Source: Prorocentrum cordatum (taxonomy: Eukaryota > Sar > Dinophyceae > Prorocentrales > Prorocentraceae). Taken from it: 64,000 nt of DNA. The stretch is from the NCBI GenBank assembly GCA_963575745.1, contig CAUYUJ010014773.1:1-64000 (forward strand), in the 5' to 3' direction. The translations under genes were made by a program, and so were the position numbers. Below the pieces are notes generated by a model. It searched no databases and had not been told where the DNA came from. It was given only the letters and a program-made list of their open reading frames with translations. Of the stretch, positions 1-9,580 are shown piece by piece. Numbering within the stretch: position 1 is the first letter of the stretch; each line of letters starts with the position of its first letter.

Positions 1-1265
1 AAATGGGTGGTGGGGAGGCATGCGAACGCAGCCACTGGGGCCTTCGGTGGAACTCCCTATGGGGCCACGAAGCGTGTGAGGGGTGTGCCGAAATTGGTGG
101 TGGTGAGCCACTGGGGCCTTCGGTTGAGCTCCCGATGGGGCCACGACACGTATGAGGGGTGTGCCGAAATGAGTGGTGGGGACGCATGCGAACGCAACCA
201 CTGGGGCCCCTTCGGTGGAGCTCCCTATGGGGCCACGAAATGAGTGAGGGGTGTGCCAAAGTGGGGTGGGGGCGGCATGCGAACCCTGCCACTGGGGCCT
301 TCGGTGGAGCTACCTATGGGGCCACGAAGCGCGTGAGGGGTGTGCCAAAGTGAGGTGGGGGCGGCATGCGAACCCTGCCGCTGGGGCCGTCGGTGGAACT
401 CCCAGTGGGGCCACGAAACGTGTGAGGGGTGTGCAAAAGTGGGTGGGGGCGGCATGCGAACCCTGCCACGGGGGCCTTCGGTAGAGCACCCTATGGGGCC
501 ACGAAAGGCGTGAGGGGTGTGCCAAAGTGGGGTGGGGGCGGCATGCGAACCCTGCCACTGGGGCCGTCGGTGGAGCTCCCTGTGGGGCCACGAAACGTGT
601 GAGGGGTGCACCAAAGTGAGGTGGGGGCGGCATGCGAACCCTGCCACTGGGGCCTTCGGTGGAGCTACCTATGAGGCCACGAAACGTGTGAGGGGTGTGC
701 CAAAGTGGGGCGGGGGCGGCATGCGAACCCTGCCACTGGGGCCTTCGGTGAGCTACCTTGTGGGGCCACGATAACGCGTGAGGGGTGAGCCAAAGTGAGG
801 TGGGGAGGCATGCGAACCCGAGCCACTTGGGGCCCTTCGGTGGAGCTACCTATGTTCCCACGAAACCGTGAGGGTGTGGCCAAAGTGGGGTGGGGGCGTG
901 CATGCAACCCAGCCACAGGGGCCGTCGGTGGAGCACCCTGTGGGGCCCACGAAAACTGAGAGGGGAGTGTCCAAGTGAGGTGAGGGGGGGGGGGGGGGGG
1001 GGGGCGGCAATGCGAAACCCTGCCACGCCGTCTTGGGCGGGAGCCCTACCTATGGGGCCCCGAAACGTGTTGAGGGGTAGTGCCAAAGTGGTGTGGTGGG
1101 CGGCATGCGAACACTGCCACTGGGCCTTCGGTTGAGCTACCTATGGGCCACAAAAGTGTGATGGTTGGTGTCCAAAGTGGGGTGGGGGCGGCAATGCGAA
1201 CCCTGCCACTGGGGCCTTCGGTTGAGCTCCCTATGGGGCCACGAAATGCGTGAGGGGTGTGCGGA
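1..1265 (+). repeat. ~89-bp tandem array (GCATGCGAAC / GGGGCCACGAA family)
   Basis: About fourteen degenerate copies of an 87-93 bp unit, marked by GGCATGCGAACCCTGCCACT, then CTTCGGTGGAGCT, CCTATGGGGCCACGAA and GTGAGGGGTGTGCC. Copies near 275, 364, 451, 541, 631 and 720 are 87-90 bp apart. The unit is not a fixed multiple of three, so open frames inside it break and swap; I do not call it coding. Related arrays lie at 8262-8765 (minus orientation) and 43055-43620 (plus). The array is cut by the window start. Confidence 0.93.
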
Positions 1266-1267
1266 AA

Positions 1268-1494
1268 TGGGAACTAATGGCGATGGCGATGATGATGATG
1301 ATGATGATGACGATGATGATGCTGGTGGTGATGACGATGATGATGCTGGTGGTGATGATGACAGGGTGGTTGGGAACTAATGGCGATGGCGATGATGATG
1401 ACGATGATGATGCTGGTGGTGATGATGACGAGGATGATGATGATGATGATGAAGATGAGGATGATGATGACAATGAGTATGATGACGGCGATGG
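1268..1494 (+). repeat. GAT/GAC trinucleotide microsatellite
   Basis: GATGATGAC repeats interrupted by GCTGGTGGT blocks. A ~110-bp segment starting GGAACTAATGGCGATGGCGATG occurs twice (about 1269 and 1373), so the microsatellite was itself duplicated. Confidence 0.95.
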
Positions 1495-1612
1495 GAGGAG
1501 GGAGGAGGGGGGAGAGGAGGAGGAGGAGAGGAGAGGAGAGGAGAGGAGACGCGGGGCGCTGTCTCTTCAACACGAAGACCCAACACCACAGGATGGTTGG
1601 GAGAAATACAAA
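1495..1612 (+). repeat. GGA/GAGGA tract plus conserved tail of the 89-bp array family
   Basis: A purine tract runs into CTCTTCAACACGAAGACC and CAACACCACAGGATGGTTGG. The same order, inverted, occurs at 8010-8260, so the tail belongs to a composite repeat rather than being random flank. Confidence 0.8.
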
Positions 1613-1624
1613 AAAAACAAAAAA

Positions 1625-1966
1625 AAGAAAACCAATGAAATCAGGAAGGTTGCAGGTTTTCCATGATTTTCCATATTTTGCCAAAAAAACGAAAACACAG
1701 CATTTTCAGCTCTCCGGAACCGAAAACATATAAAAACACAGCGTTTCTAGCTCCCTGGAGCGAAAAACATATAAAAACACAGCGTTTTCAAGCCCCTGGA
1801 AGCGAAACCGTATTAAAACACAGCGCTTCTGCTCCAGGGGTTTGAAAACGATGTGTTTTTACATGTGTTTCGTTCCAGGGAGCTAGAAACGCTGTGTTGT
1901 TTTAGGTATTTGCAAAACATGGAAAATCATTGAAAACCTGCAATTGTCCTGATTTCATTGGTTTTC
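1625..1966. repeat. ~340-bp fold-back (hairpin) element
   Basis: The left arm from 1627 (GAAAACCAATGAAATCAGGA, then TTGCAGGTTTTCCATGATTT) is matched as reverse complement by the right arm ending near 1966. Inner arms also pair: CGTTTCTAGCTCCCTGGA near 1742 with its complement near 1874, and GCGTTTTCAAGCCCCTGG near 1782 with its complement near 1833. The centre is near 1816. No coding capacity. It could be a MITE or a local inverted duplication; no target-site duplication was established. Confidence 0.85.
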
Positions 1967-1997
1967 TTGTTTTTTTTTCTCCTCCTAGGTTTCTCCC

Positions 1998-2243
1998 AAA
2001 TACCGCCACCAAAGGAATCCTATTGTAATCGTCCACACAAGGAATCCTATTGTACTCCTCCACAAAAGGAATCCTATTGTAATCCTCCACAAAAGGAATC
2101 CTATTGTAATCCTCCACAAGAGAATCCGATTGCGATGCTCCACAAAAGGGAATCCTATTGCAATGCTCCACACAAGGAATCCTACTGTAAGCCTTCACAA
2201 AAAGAATCCGATTGTCATCCTCCGCAACAGGAATCAATGTGTA
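1998..2243 (+). repeat. 27-bp minisatellite (AAGGAATCCTATTGTAATCC)
   Basis: Nine copies of a 27-bp unit. One plus-strand frame reads as a nine-residue peptide repeat close to KESYCNPPQ. One middle copy shifts frame and the next restores it, which fits a minisatellite at least as well as a gene. Confidence 0.85.
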
Positions 2244-2280
2244 ATACGCCTTCCTCCTATGATAGAATCCTAACGGAAAC

Positions 2281-2283
2281 GAA

Positions 2284-2319
<36 letters not shown>

Positions 2320-2333
2320 AGGAGAGGAGAGGA
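2281..2333 (+). repeat. (GA)n microsatellite
   Basis: AGAGAGAG run with a few G insertions. Confidence 0.95.
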
Positions 2334-2385
2334 GAGGTCCGTGTAAGCAAAAACAGCACATCGTTAAATAGAACCATATTTTGAC

Positions 2386-2486
2386 CTTACCCCCCCCCTT
2401 AAGGAGGGGGGGGAGGGGGGGGTCGAAAATCTCCCCCCCCTTTGAAGGGGGGGAGGGGGGGGGTTCTGCGAGCACCCCCCCCCTTT
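2386..2486. repeat. C-run/G-run hairpin cluster
   Basis: Three C-runs alternate with G-runs around CTTAAGG and CTTTGAAGG, giving short GC-only hairpins. Run lengths in such tracts are prone to assembly error. Confidence 0.8.
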
Positions 2487-2697
2487 TATGTATTCAGGGT
2501 CATCCACTGGTGGCGCGCTTTCCGACTCAAGCGCAGGACCCATAGGGGGGCCACCTGGAAGGAAACAACTTCTGGTGCGCGCCGAGTGCATCCATGGGGT
2601 CAGGTCTCCGCGGAAGAAAAACATATCCCTGACAAGGGGTTCGAACACGGGGTTACCCCCGTCTCAAATTTCGGAAGAGAAGTGGACTCTCAGCCAC

Positions 2698-3215
2698 GGG
2701 CAGGAGCGGCGACGGGAGGAACGAGCGAGGAGCGAGACGGAGCGAGGATGAGCGAGGAGGAGGAGGCGGAGGCGGAGGCGGAGGCGGAGGAGGAGGAGGA
2801 GGAGGAAGAGGTGGAGCGAGGAGTGATGAGCGAGAAGCGAGGAGGAGGAGGAGGAGGAGGAGGAGGAGGAGGAGGAGGAAAAGGGGAGGAGGAGGAGAGA
2901 AGGAGGAGGGGAGAGAAAAAGAAGACAGGTAGAGGGAGGAGGAGGAAGGAGGAGGAGGGAAGGAGGAGAGAGGAGAAGGAGGAGAAGGAGGGGGCGATGA
3001 GGAGGAGGGAGAGGAGGAGGAGGGGTAGGAGGAAGAGCAGAAGAGGCGAAGAAGGAGGAGGAGGAGGAGAAGGAGTAAGAGGAGGAGGCGGAGGAGGAGG
3101 AGGACGACGAGGAGGAGGAGGAGGAGAAGGAGGAGGAGCGAGGAGGAGCGAAAAGCGAGGAACGAGGAGTGTGAGGAGGAGGAGAAGGAGGAGGACGAGG
3201 AGGAAGAGGAGGAAT
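2698..3215 (+). repeat. ~520-bp polypurine (GGA)n tract
   Basis: Nearly pure purine on the plus strand, mostly GGA/GAG with short AAG and GCGAGGA interruptions. Long open frames of poly-Glu/Arg/Gly or poly-Ser/Leu/Pro are by-products of the repeat. Confidence 0.95.
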
Positions 3216-4060
3216 GGTGCTCGCGCGCGCAGCGGGGGTCCAGGCATGAGCCACAACAAATCGGGGCGTCGTAGGTCTGGGGGGATTTTTGGTCGAGAGC
3301 CCTCTGCGGGCCTCTGCGAACCTCCCGAAATCTCCCGGACCTCAGTTGTCGTGTCCATGTCCCGCCCGCGGAGCGCTGGAGCTCTCGACCCCAGCACCCC
3401 CACGTGTGCAGTTCGTGGCGCGGGCAATTTTTGTCTGTGGGTTCCTGCCCAGAAGCCCAGAAGCACAATTTCTGCGAGGAGCGGGCGACGAACGCAAAGG
3501 ATGTGAGGACGAGGAGGACGCGGAAAGAGGATCGCAACAAGAAGAGTGCGATGACGAGGACGTAGAGGAAGAGGGGGATTTGGCCGCGCGCATAAGATTG
3601 CACAAAGTCTGGTCGTATATGCAGAGGGCTGAATGCATATGGTGTTCGAAAGTGTCTCAAAGGATCTGAAAGGTTCGTCCGCATTGGGACACACTCAGGC
3701 GACGGCCACAACACTACGCCAAAAACATAATTGGTCTGCGTTTTCGCAGACCTGCTCCAAGGTTATGAGAGTACGCAGTCGGATTTGTCACGAGTACCGC
3801 ACATAAGCGATGGGTCGCCAGAAAAATGATTGCTCAAGATGGCTGCCCAGGAGCCTGATGAAAGAGTAGGCGCTACCTTGGGAGCGTAGACGAAATTCAT
3901 CGGATGCCAAGGGTCATATCCCCCAAATCTCGACAACTAACTAGCGGCCATTGCGACCCTAAGAGAGACAGTCGCGGCGCGGCCAATTCCCAAGTACTGC
4001 ATGGTCTGCTTCTGATGACGATGGTGTCCAAACCACTCTAAGGAGCGGCAGCATGCCCCT
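3216..4060. other. No gene recognised; probable 3' flank of the 4.1-kb minus exon
   Basis: Mixed-composition sequence. It lies downstream (minus) of the terminal exon at 4061-4207, so it may hold that gene's 3' UTR and intergenic DNA. No motif or repeat was recognised. Confidence 0.5.
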
Positions 4061-4207
4061 CTAACAAAGTTCCGAGCAGTCCAGGTCGCCCGCCCACTGC
4101 TTGAGAACGGGCTTCGCGGAATCCTGCGAGAGCTCATCGAACTCCTGCTGAGCCAGCCACAGGTAGAGCTTGCACGCCGCGCGGTTCTCTCCCTGGCACT
4201 TCAGCAC
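4061..4207 (-). CDS. Terminal exon of an unrecognised host gene
   Basis: On the minus strand a pyrimidine-rich stretch ends TTGTCTTGCAG at 4208-4218. It is followed by 48 open codons and a TAG stop at 4061-4063. The peptide is well mixed and protein-like: it starts VLKCQGENRAACKLYLWLAQ, continues with an acidic amphipathic stretch (QQEFDEL), and ends DLDCSELC. Neither composition nor phase fits the surrounding repeats. I infer a last exon with a GT-AG-type acceptor. The upstream exons were not found; they would lie above 4.2 kb, with the fold-back at 4441-4705 and the small element at 4796-4976 inside an intron. Family unknown. Confidence 0.65.
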   Translation of the reverse strand: MLKCQGENRAACKLYLWLAQQEFDELSQDSAKPVLKQWAGDLDCSELC

Positions 4208-4440
4208 CTGCAAGACAAGCTCGCTAATGAGACAAAGCCTGTCCGAAACGGAATCAACACCTTTCCACTTTCTTGCGAACGTCTATGCGAGCAGAGCGCC
4301 CCGCGAAAGCATATGAGGGAATTTCGGGACGATACCCCCGCGTACCACAAGACTGACACAATGGCATAAACACGAACCTTCGGAGGTCCGCGCGGATCTT
4401 TTAGGTCAGCGCTGCACCCCTCTCCTCTCTCCTCACACCC

Positions 4441-4705
4441 CTTCGTAGAGGCCTCCTAGATTGGGTCCGAAGACATGGGGTCGGGGGATCTCGCCGCATC
4501 GCCGATACATCGGCGATGCATCGCCTTTGCATCGGCGATGCATCGGCCATGCACTGCCGACGTCGGCGATGCATCGGCGACGTCGGCGTGGAGAAAATTG
4601 GGCCCCACATCGAGCCGCATCGCTGGTGCATCGCCGATGCATCGGCGATGCGGCGCGATCCTCCGACCCCATCTACTCCGACCTCATCCAGGAGGCCTAG
4701 ACTTC
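4441..4705. repeat. Fold-back element built on GCATCGGCGAT units
   Basis: Left arm 4441-4530 (CTTCGTAGAGGCCTCCTAGA, then ATGGGGTCGGGGGATC, CGCCGCATCGCCGAT) pairs with right arm 4628-4704 in reverse complement. The interior is a run of the near-palindromic unit GCATCGGCGATGCATCGGCG. No coding capacity. Confidence 0.85.
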
Positions 4706-4795
4706 GTCAGCGCGTGAAGCCCCGCCAGGGGTGAGGGGAGGAGGGGGTGTGCAGCGCCGACCCAAGAAATTCGCGCGGACCTCTGACAGGGTATG

Positions 4796-4976
4796 CCCAT
4801 CGGTCGGAAGAAGTAGGCAGAAGCATGAAGCAGGAAGGCGTTGAAAGTAGGAAGGGGTCCCGCCCGCCCCCTGATGAGAACGTAAAAGTTGAAGCAACTC
4901 GAACATTGAAGTAGGAAGGCGCTTATAGTAGATTGGAACCTGGGAATCTAAAGTACCTACTTTCAACGACCGATGG
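4796..4976. mobile_element. Small MITE-like element with ~14-bp terminal inverted repeats
   Basis: ATGCCCATCGGTCG at the left and CGACCGATGGGTAT at the right are inverted with one mismatch, about 180 bp apart. Inside, AGTAGGAAGGCG-type blocks occur twice (near 4841 and 4912). Non-coding. A target-site duplication is not clear, so the mobile call is an inference. Confidence 0.5.
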
Positions 4977-5815
4977 GTATCTATGTGTTTTCAATATTGA
5001 TGGCTTTCGATTTCTTCTGGAGTCCCGAAACGGTGCGTGACAGACCGTACGGTGACCTCGAAATCCCCCAAAACCTCACCGCACGGTCCGTCAACACACG
5101 GTTTTGGGACCTCGGAGGCCCCTGTCGCCCGAGACATCCTCGGAGAGGGACTCGAGTACCAGAATCGTGCGGTGACCCCGAATCCCCACCGACTCAACAC
5201 ACAATGTGGTCACCACCCCGTTTGGGGGCCCCCGATTTCTCCGTTGCTCCGTCTTCCCCCCGGAACACCAACACTCTGTCTTGCCGGTTCAGGATCTCGG
5301 CTGCACGGTGGCGGACCTCCGACAACGCAGACTCCTTCGACCGCCTCGGGCCGAAGGACGCGGACTCCTTCGAGCGGCGGGGGCCGAAGGTCCTGAGGTT
5401 CGCGATGGTCGTCCACGCCAGCCCCTTGTCGTGTGCTGCTAGAAGTGCCCATGGCCCAAGGTGCCCCCGGCTCTTCGCTCCATTTTGATCCCTCTTGGAG
5501 TCCCTGGGGCCCCCTGGGCCTCGTGAGGGGTGCTCTGGAGGCCGTGAGGGCCTCCCTGGAAGTCCTGGGGGCACCTTGGGCCAGGGGCACCTCTGGCAAC
5601 ACCCGACCTTGTCGGCCTCTTCGCCCGCCATGGACGCCGAGAAGGTGGTCCGCAGGTAGCGGGTCCTGATGCTGCGATGCCAGAACTCTCGGGGGCCCTC
5701 TTTGCTGTTCGGAGTCGTGCTCGAAGCTGCCCGAGGCCATCTGTGGCTGTCTGAGGCTATCAGATTCTATCCAACCAAGAAAACTGTTAGCCAGCGCGGG
5801 TCCAACACAGTGTGA
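4977..5815. other. No gene recognised; local GTGCGGTGACC and GGCCCCCTGGG duplications
   Basis: Two degenerate copies of a segment with GTGCGGTGACCTCGAAATCC-like sequence occur near 5050 and 5168. A weak GCC-rich array resembling the CCAAGA satellite lies at 5500-5600. Confidence 0.4.
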
Positions 5816-6118
5816 TTCTAGCCATATATGCATATGTTGTGCAACGTGTGTTGTGCAAGCTATGTTGTGCAATAGGTGTGGGACCCTATAAGCGGTCCAG
5901 CGTATGTGGTGCAATTTACGTGTTGCAATATATGTTGTGCAATATATGTTGTACCATATATGTTGTGAAATCTGCGATTTATGTAGTGACATGTGTGTGG
6001 TGCGCAATCTATAGTGTGCCATATATGTGGAGCCACTCATGTGGTGCAATATATATGTTGTGCAGACCACGTTGTGCAACGCATCTGGCGCAGTATATGT
6101 GGTGCAATCCACTTTGAC
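5816..6118 (+). repeat. ~15-bp degenerate repeat (TATGTTGTGCAATA family)
   Basis: About twenty copies of ATATATGTTGTGCAA / ATCTATGTGGTGCAA. The open frame through it (Val/Cys/Tyr-rich) looks membrane-like only because of the repeat. The same family recurs at 42435-42760. Confidence 0.9.
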
Positions 6119-6338
6119 CGTCTTGAAGCTGTCCTCTCCACTGCTCGTGCAAACATCCCACCCTCCCACCCGCAACTTGGTCGCAAGACTTCTTAAGACA
6201 AGAGCGTGACGGTAGGTACCACATAGCACTTGGCCACGATACCGACGCCGACGACGACAGCGACAACGACGACGACGGCGCGTCTGGCAAGCGCGCGGAG
6301 GTTGTTGAGTTAGTTCTACGTCCGAGCAAAAGTGGCCC

Positions 6339-7160
6339 TGGGAGACCTCTTCCCCTGGGCTCCAGCCAAGCCGACCTTGAGCAACCTCGTAATTGAGTCG
6401 AAGGGAGCCCCTTCCCTTTGATCCCTCCCCCCGGAGGGGGGGGGGGGGGTAGCGAGACCCCCCCCCGGGTCAGATACGACGCCCCCCCCTGGGGACTCCT
6501 CTTCCCCTGGGCTCCAGCCAAGCCGACCTTGAGCAACCTCGTAATTGAGTCGAAGGGAAGCCCCTTCCCTTTCATCCTCCCCCGCCGGGAGGGGGGGGGG
6601 GTAGCGACCCCCCCCCCGGGTCAGATACGACGCCCCCCCCTGGGACTCCTCTTCCCCTGGGCTCCAGCCAAGCCGACCTTGAGCAACCTCGTAATTGAGT
6701 CGAAGGGAAGCCCCTTCCCTTTGATCCCTCCCCCGCCGGGAGGGGGGGGGGGGTAGCGACCCCCCCCCCGGGTCAGATACGACGCCCCCCCCTGGGACTC
6801 CTCTTCCCCTGGGCTCCAGCCAAGCCGACCTTGAGCAACCTCGTAATTGAGTCGAAGGGAAGCCCCTTCCCTTTGATCCCTCCCCCGCCGGGAGGGGGGG
6901 GGGGGTAGCGACCCCCCCCCCGGGTCAGATACGACGCCCCCCCCTGGGACTCCTCTTCCCCTGGGCTCCAGCCAAGCCGACCTTGAGCAACCTCGTAATT
7001 GAGTCGAAGGGAAGCCCCTTCCCTTTCATTCCTCCCCCGCCGGGAGGGGGGGGGGGTAGCGGGGGGGGGTAGCGACCCCCCCCCCGAGTCAGATACGACG
7101 CCCCCCCCCCGTACCGACCTTGAGCAACGTCGTCATTGAGTCGAAGGGAAGCCCCTTCCC
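6339..7160 (+). repeat. 152-bp tandem array with G/C homopolymer hairpins
   Basis: GCTCCAGCCAAGCCGACC occurs at 6359, 6511, 6661, 6813 and 6965 (150-152 bp apart), with a partial copy at 7112. Each unit holds TTGAGCAACCTCGTAATTGA, CCCGCCGGGAGGG and GGGTCAGATACGACG. The homopolymer runs vary in length between copies. Confidence 0.95.
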
Positions 7161-7589
7161 TTTCCCTTCCCCGACGGGGGGGGGAGAGGAGGTCCCGGGG
7201 GGGGTCCCGGGGGAGTCCCGGGGAAGTCCCGGGTCAGATACGACACCTCCCTCCCCCACCTTCTCGTCCTTCTCCCCGTTCCCCCAAACCATCCCACAGC
7301 CCGTGCCTCTTGCTGCGCATTGCGAACAGGGTCGGCGGCACCGGCCGTCAGGCCTTCGCAATCACAATGTGTTTAGAAAGATTTCGACATGCGCGCGCGG
7401 CGGCCGCGCGCATGTGCGCCTTATGGTATTATTTACAAGGGATTCGTGAAAAAGTCTGCCTCTGGCACGCGCGCGGAAGTTGTTGAATGAGTTCGGCGTG
7501 CGCGCGAGAAGTTGCCCGCGAAGTCCCGCGTGACATGAATGTTCAAAAACCGTTGGTTTTTGAATGATTACGCAAGCGCGCGAACACCA
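7161..7589. other. No gene recognised; GC palindrome near 7389-7417
   Basis: Contains the near-palindrome ACATGCGCGCG...CGCGCGCATGT. GCGCGCGGAAGTTGTTGA near 7472 matches a segment near 6292, so this flank was also duplicated. Confidence 0.5.
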
Positions 7590-7746
7590 CCCCGCGAAAC
7601 ACCCCGCGACCCACCCTGCGACACACCCCGCGACCCACCCGCGACCCACCCCGCGACCCACCCGCGACAAGGCCCGCGACCCATCCGCGACACGGCCCGC
7701 GACCCACCCGCGACCCACCCGCGACTCACCCCGCGATCCACCCACA
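7590..7746 (+). repeat. 11-12 bp minisatellite (CCGCGACCCACC)
   Basis: About thirteen head-to-tail copies of CCCGCGACCCAC with small changes. Confidence 0.95.
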
Positions 7747-8009
7747 ATGCTTTAACGAAAAAATCGTCGCCTGCGACGGGCTCAATGCATACTTTGTAAA
7801 AGTTAAGCGCCTGCGGCGGGCTTCTCCAGAGCCTCGCAGACTGAGGACATCCTCGCAGCCCCCTCACTCTTATCCGCAACTGCGGGGTGTTACTACATTT
7901 AGGTCGGGCATGTCCCCCTACAAACGAATTTTGAACGACAAATGCAAAATTGGCAAAACGATTCAAAATAGTTAGAAATAGTCGAAAACCAAAAACAAAT
8001 CACTGACCA

Positions 8010-8765
8010 TTTTTTACGATTTCCCAACCATCCTGTGGTGTTGGGTCCTCGTTTTGAAGAGACGGTCCCCGCGTTCCCCTCCTCTCCTCTCCTCTCCTCT
8101 CCTCTCCTCTCCTCTCCTCTCCTCTCCTCTCCTCCTCCTCCTCCTCCTCCTCCTCCTCGTCCTCCTCCTTCCTCCGCCTTCCTCCTTCCTCCTCCTCCTC
8201 CTCCTCCTCCTCCTCCTCCTCCTCCTCCTCCTCCTCCTCTTCCTCCCCCTCCTCCCGTCACCCCCCTCACTTTGGCCCACCCCTCATACGTTTCGTGGCC
8301 CCATAGGATGCTCCACCGAAGGCCCCAGTAGGGGTACCCGGATGCGTCCCCCCCCCCACCCAGCACAGCGCTTCGTGGCCCCATGGGGAGCTCCACCGAA
8401 CGTCCCAGTGGGGGTGCCCGCATGCGTCCCCCACACCCAGTACAGCGTCTCGTGACCCCATAGGGAACTCCACCGAAGGTCCCAGTGGGGGTGCCCGCAT
8501 GCGTCCTCCCCACCCAGTACAGCGCATCGTGGCCCCATAAGGAGCTCCACCGGGGGCCCAGCTGTACCGCCCGCATGCATCCCCCCCACCAAGTACAGCG
8601 CTGGCCCCATGCTGAACTCCACCGACGGCCCCAGTGCTACCGCCCGCATACGTTCCCCCCACCCAGTGCAGCGTTTCGTGGCCCCATAGGGAGCGCCACC
8701 GAAGAACATATTCAAAATTGCGGTACTCAAAACTGCATATGGTCGGGTCCTTCGCCAAGATAATC
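8010..8765 (-). repeat. Composite repeat: leader, ~89-bp array, GGA tract, tail (minus orientation)
   Basis: Read on the minus strand: a leader at 8765-8700 (CTTGGCGAAGGACCC...CATATGCAGTTTTGAGTACC), about six array units down to 8262, a GGA/GAGGA tract at 8258-8076, and the tail with CAACACCACAGGATGGTTGG at 8030-8056. The leader matches 42990-43055 and the tail matches 1555-1610, so three copies in this window share one architecture. Confidence 0.85.
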
Positions 8766-8929
8766 CCACCAGCCCTCTGGGCGTTCGTGGTCTAGAGCGT
8801 TTCCTTTTCCCCCTCCCTTCTTCCCTTTCGGGAAGGGGTGCACCCCTCCCCCTACCCCCTCCCCTGGACCTGGACGGGGCCGGTCGCGACGTGTCAGAGT
8901 GCACTTGTTCGCCCAAGACGGCCCCTACA

Positions 8930-9580
8930 GGGCTGCGGAGGGCCCAAGATGGCGTCCAAGATGGCTCAAAATAGCGCAAGATGCCTCGAGATGGCTCCCA
9001 AGATGCTCCAAGACGCCCCAAGACTGTCCCAAGACGGCTCGAAGTTGCCAAAAAAGCTCCCCAAGGATGCCCCCAAGAGGCCAACATCCTTCACAAACCT
9101 TGGGAAATTTAATGTTTTTGGCTTTCTCGCCTTTTCTCTTCTGATGGCGATTCGAGGCTCTAAGATGGCACAAGAGAGCCCTAAGAGGGGCCCAAGGGAG
9201 CCCCAAGACGGCCCCAAGAGCGTAAGAGCGCCCAAGAGCGCTCCAAGAGCGCCCAGAGAACGCTCAAAAAAGCGACTTGGGGGGCTCCCGAGGGGAGAGG
9301 CTAATTGAGGGAGCCCCCTTCTTTGAGCCGTTTCGCTTAAGCTGGCTCCAAGATGGCCCAAGAAGGCTCTCCAAGAGCGCTCCCAAGGCTCCCAAGAGCA
9401 CTTCAAGAGGGCCCCAAGAGGCGCCCAGGAGGCCCCAGGAGGCCCCAACAGGCGCCCAAGAGGCCTCCAAGAGGATCCCAAGAGACCCCCAAGAGGCCCC
9501 AAGAAGCTTTGCGAGGCACCCGAGACGCTCTAAGATGCGTCTGGGACTGCCAAGAGGCCCCGAAGACGCTCCAAGAGGCC
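8930..9580 (+). repeat. CCAAGA/GGCCCCAAGA satellite with AT-rich core
   Basis: Degenerate ~15-bp units of the type GGCCCCAAGACGGCTCC. An AT-rich core at 9085-9170 (GAGGCCAACATCC, AATTTAATGTTTTTGGC, CTCGCCTTTTC) splits the array. Open frames rich in Pro/Lys/Arg are by-products. Confidence 0.85.

Noticed and set aside
1998-2243. CRISPR-like array (regular ~27-bp period)
   Set aside because: The copies are contiguous with no spacers, and the genome is eukaryotic.
2442-3714. Several 190-350 codon frames on both strands
   Set aside because: They consist of poly-Glu/Gly/Arg or poly-Ser/Leu/Pro translated from the GGA tract.
5210-6229. 339-codon minus frame
   Set aside because: It crosses two unrelated repeats, reads as repeat-derived peptide, and shows no domain or splice evidence.
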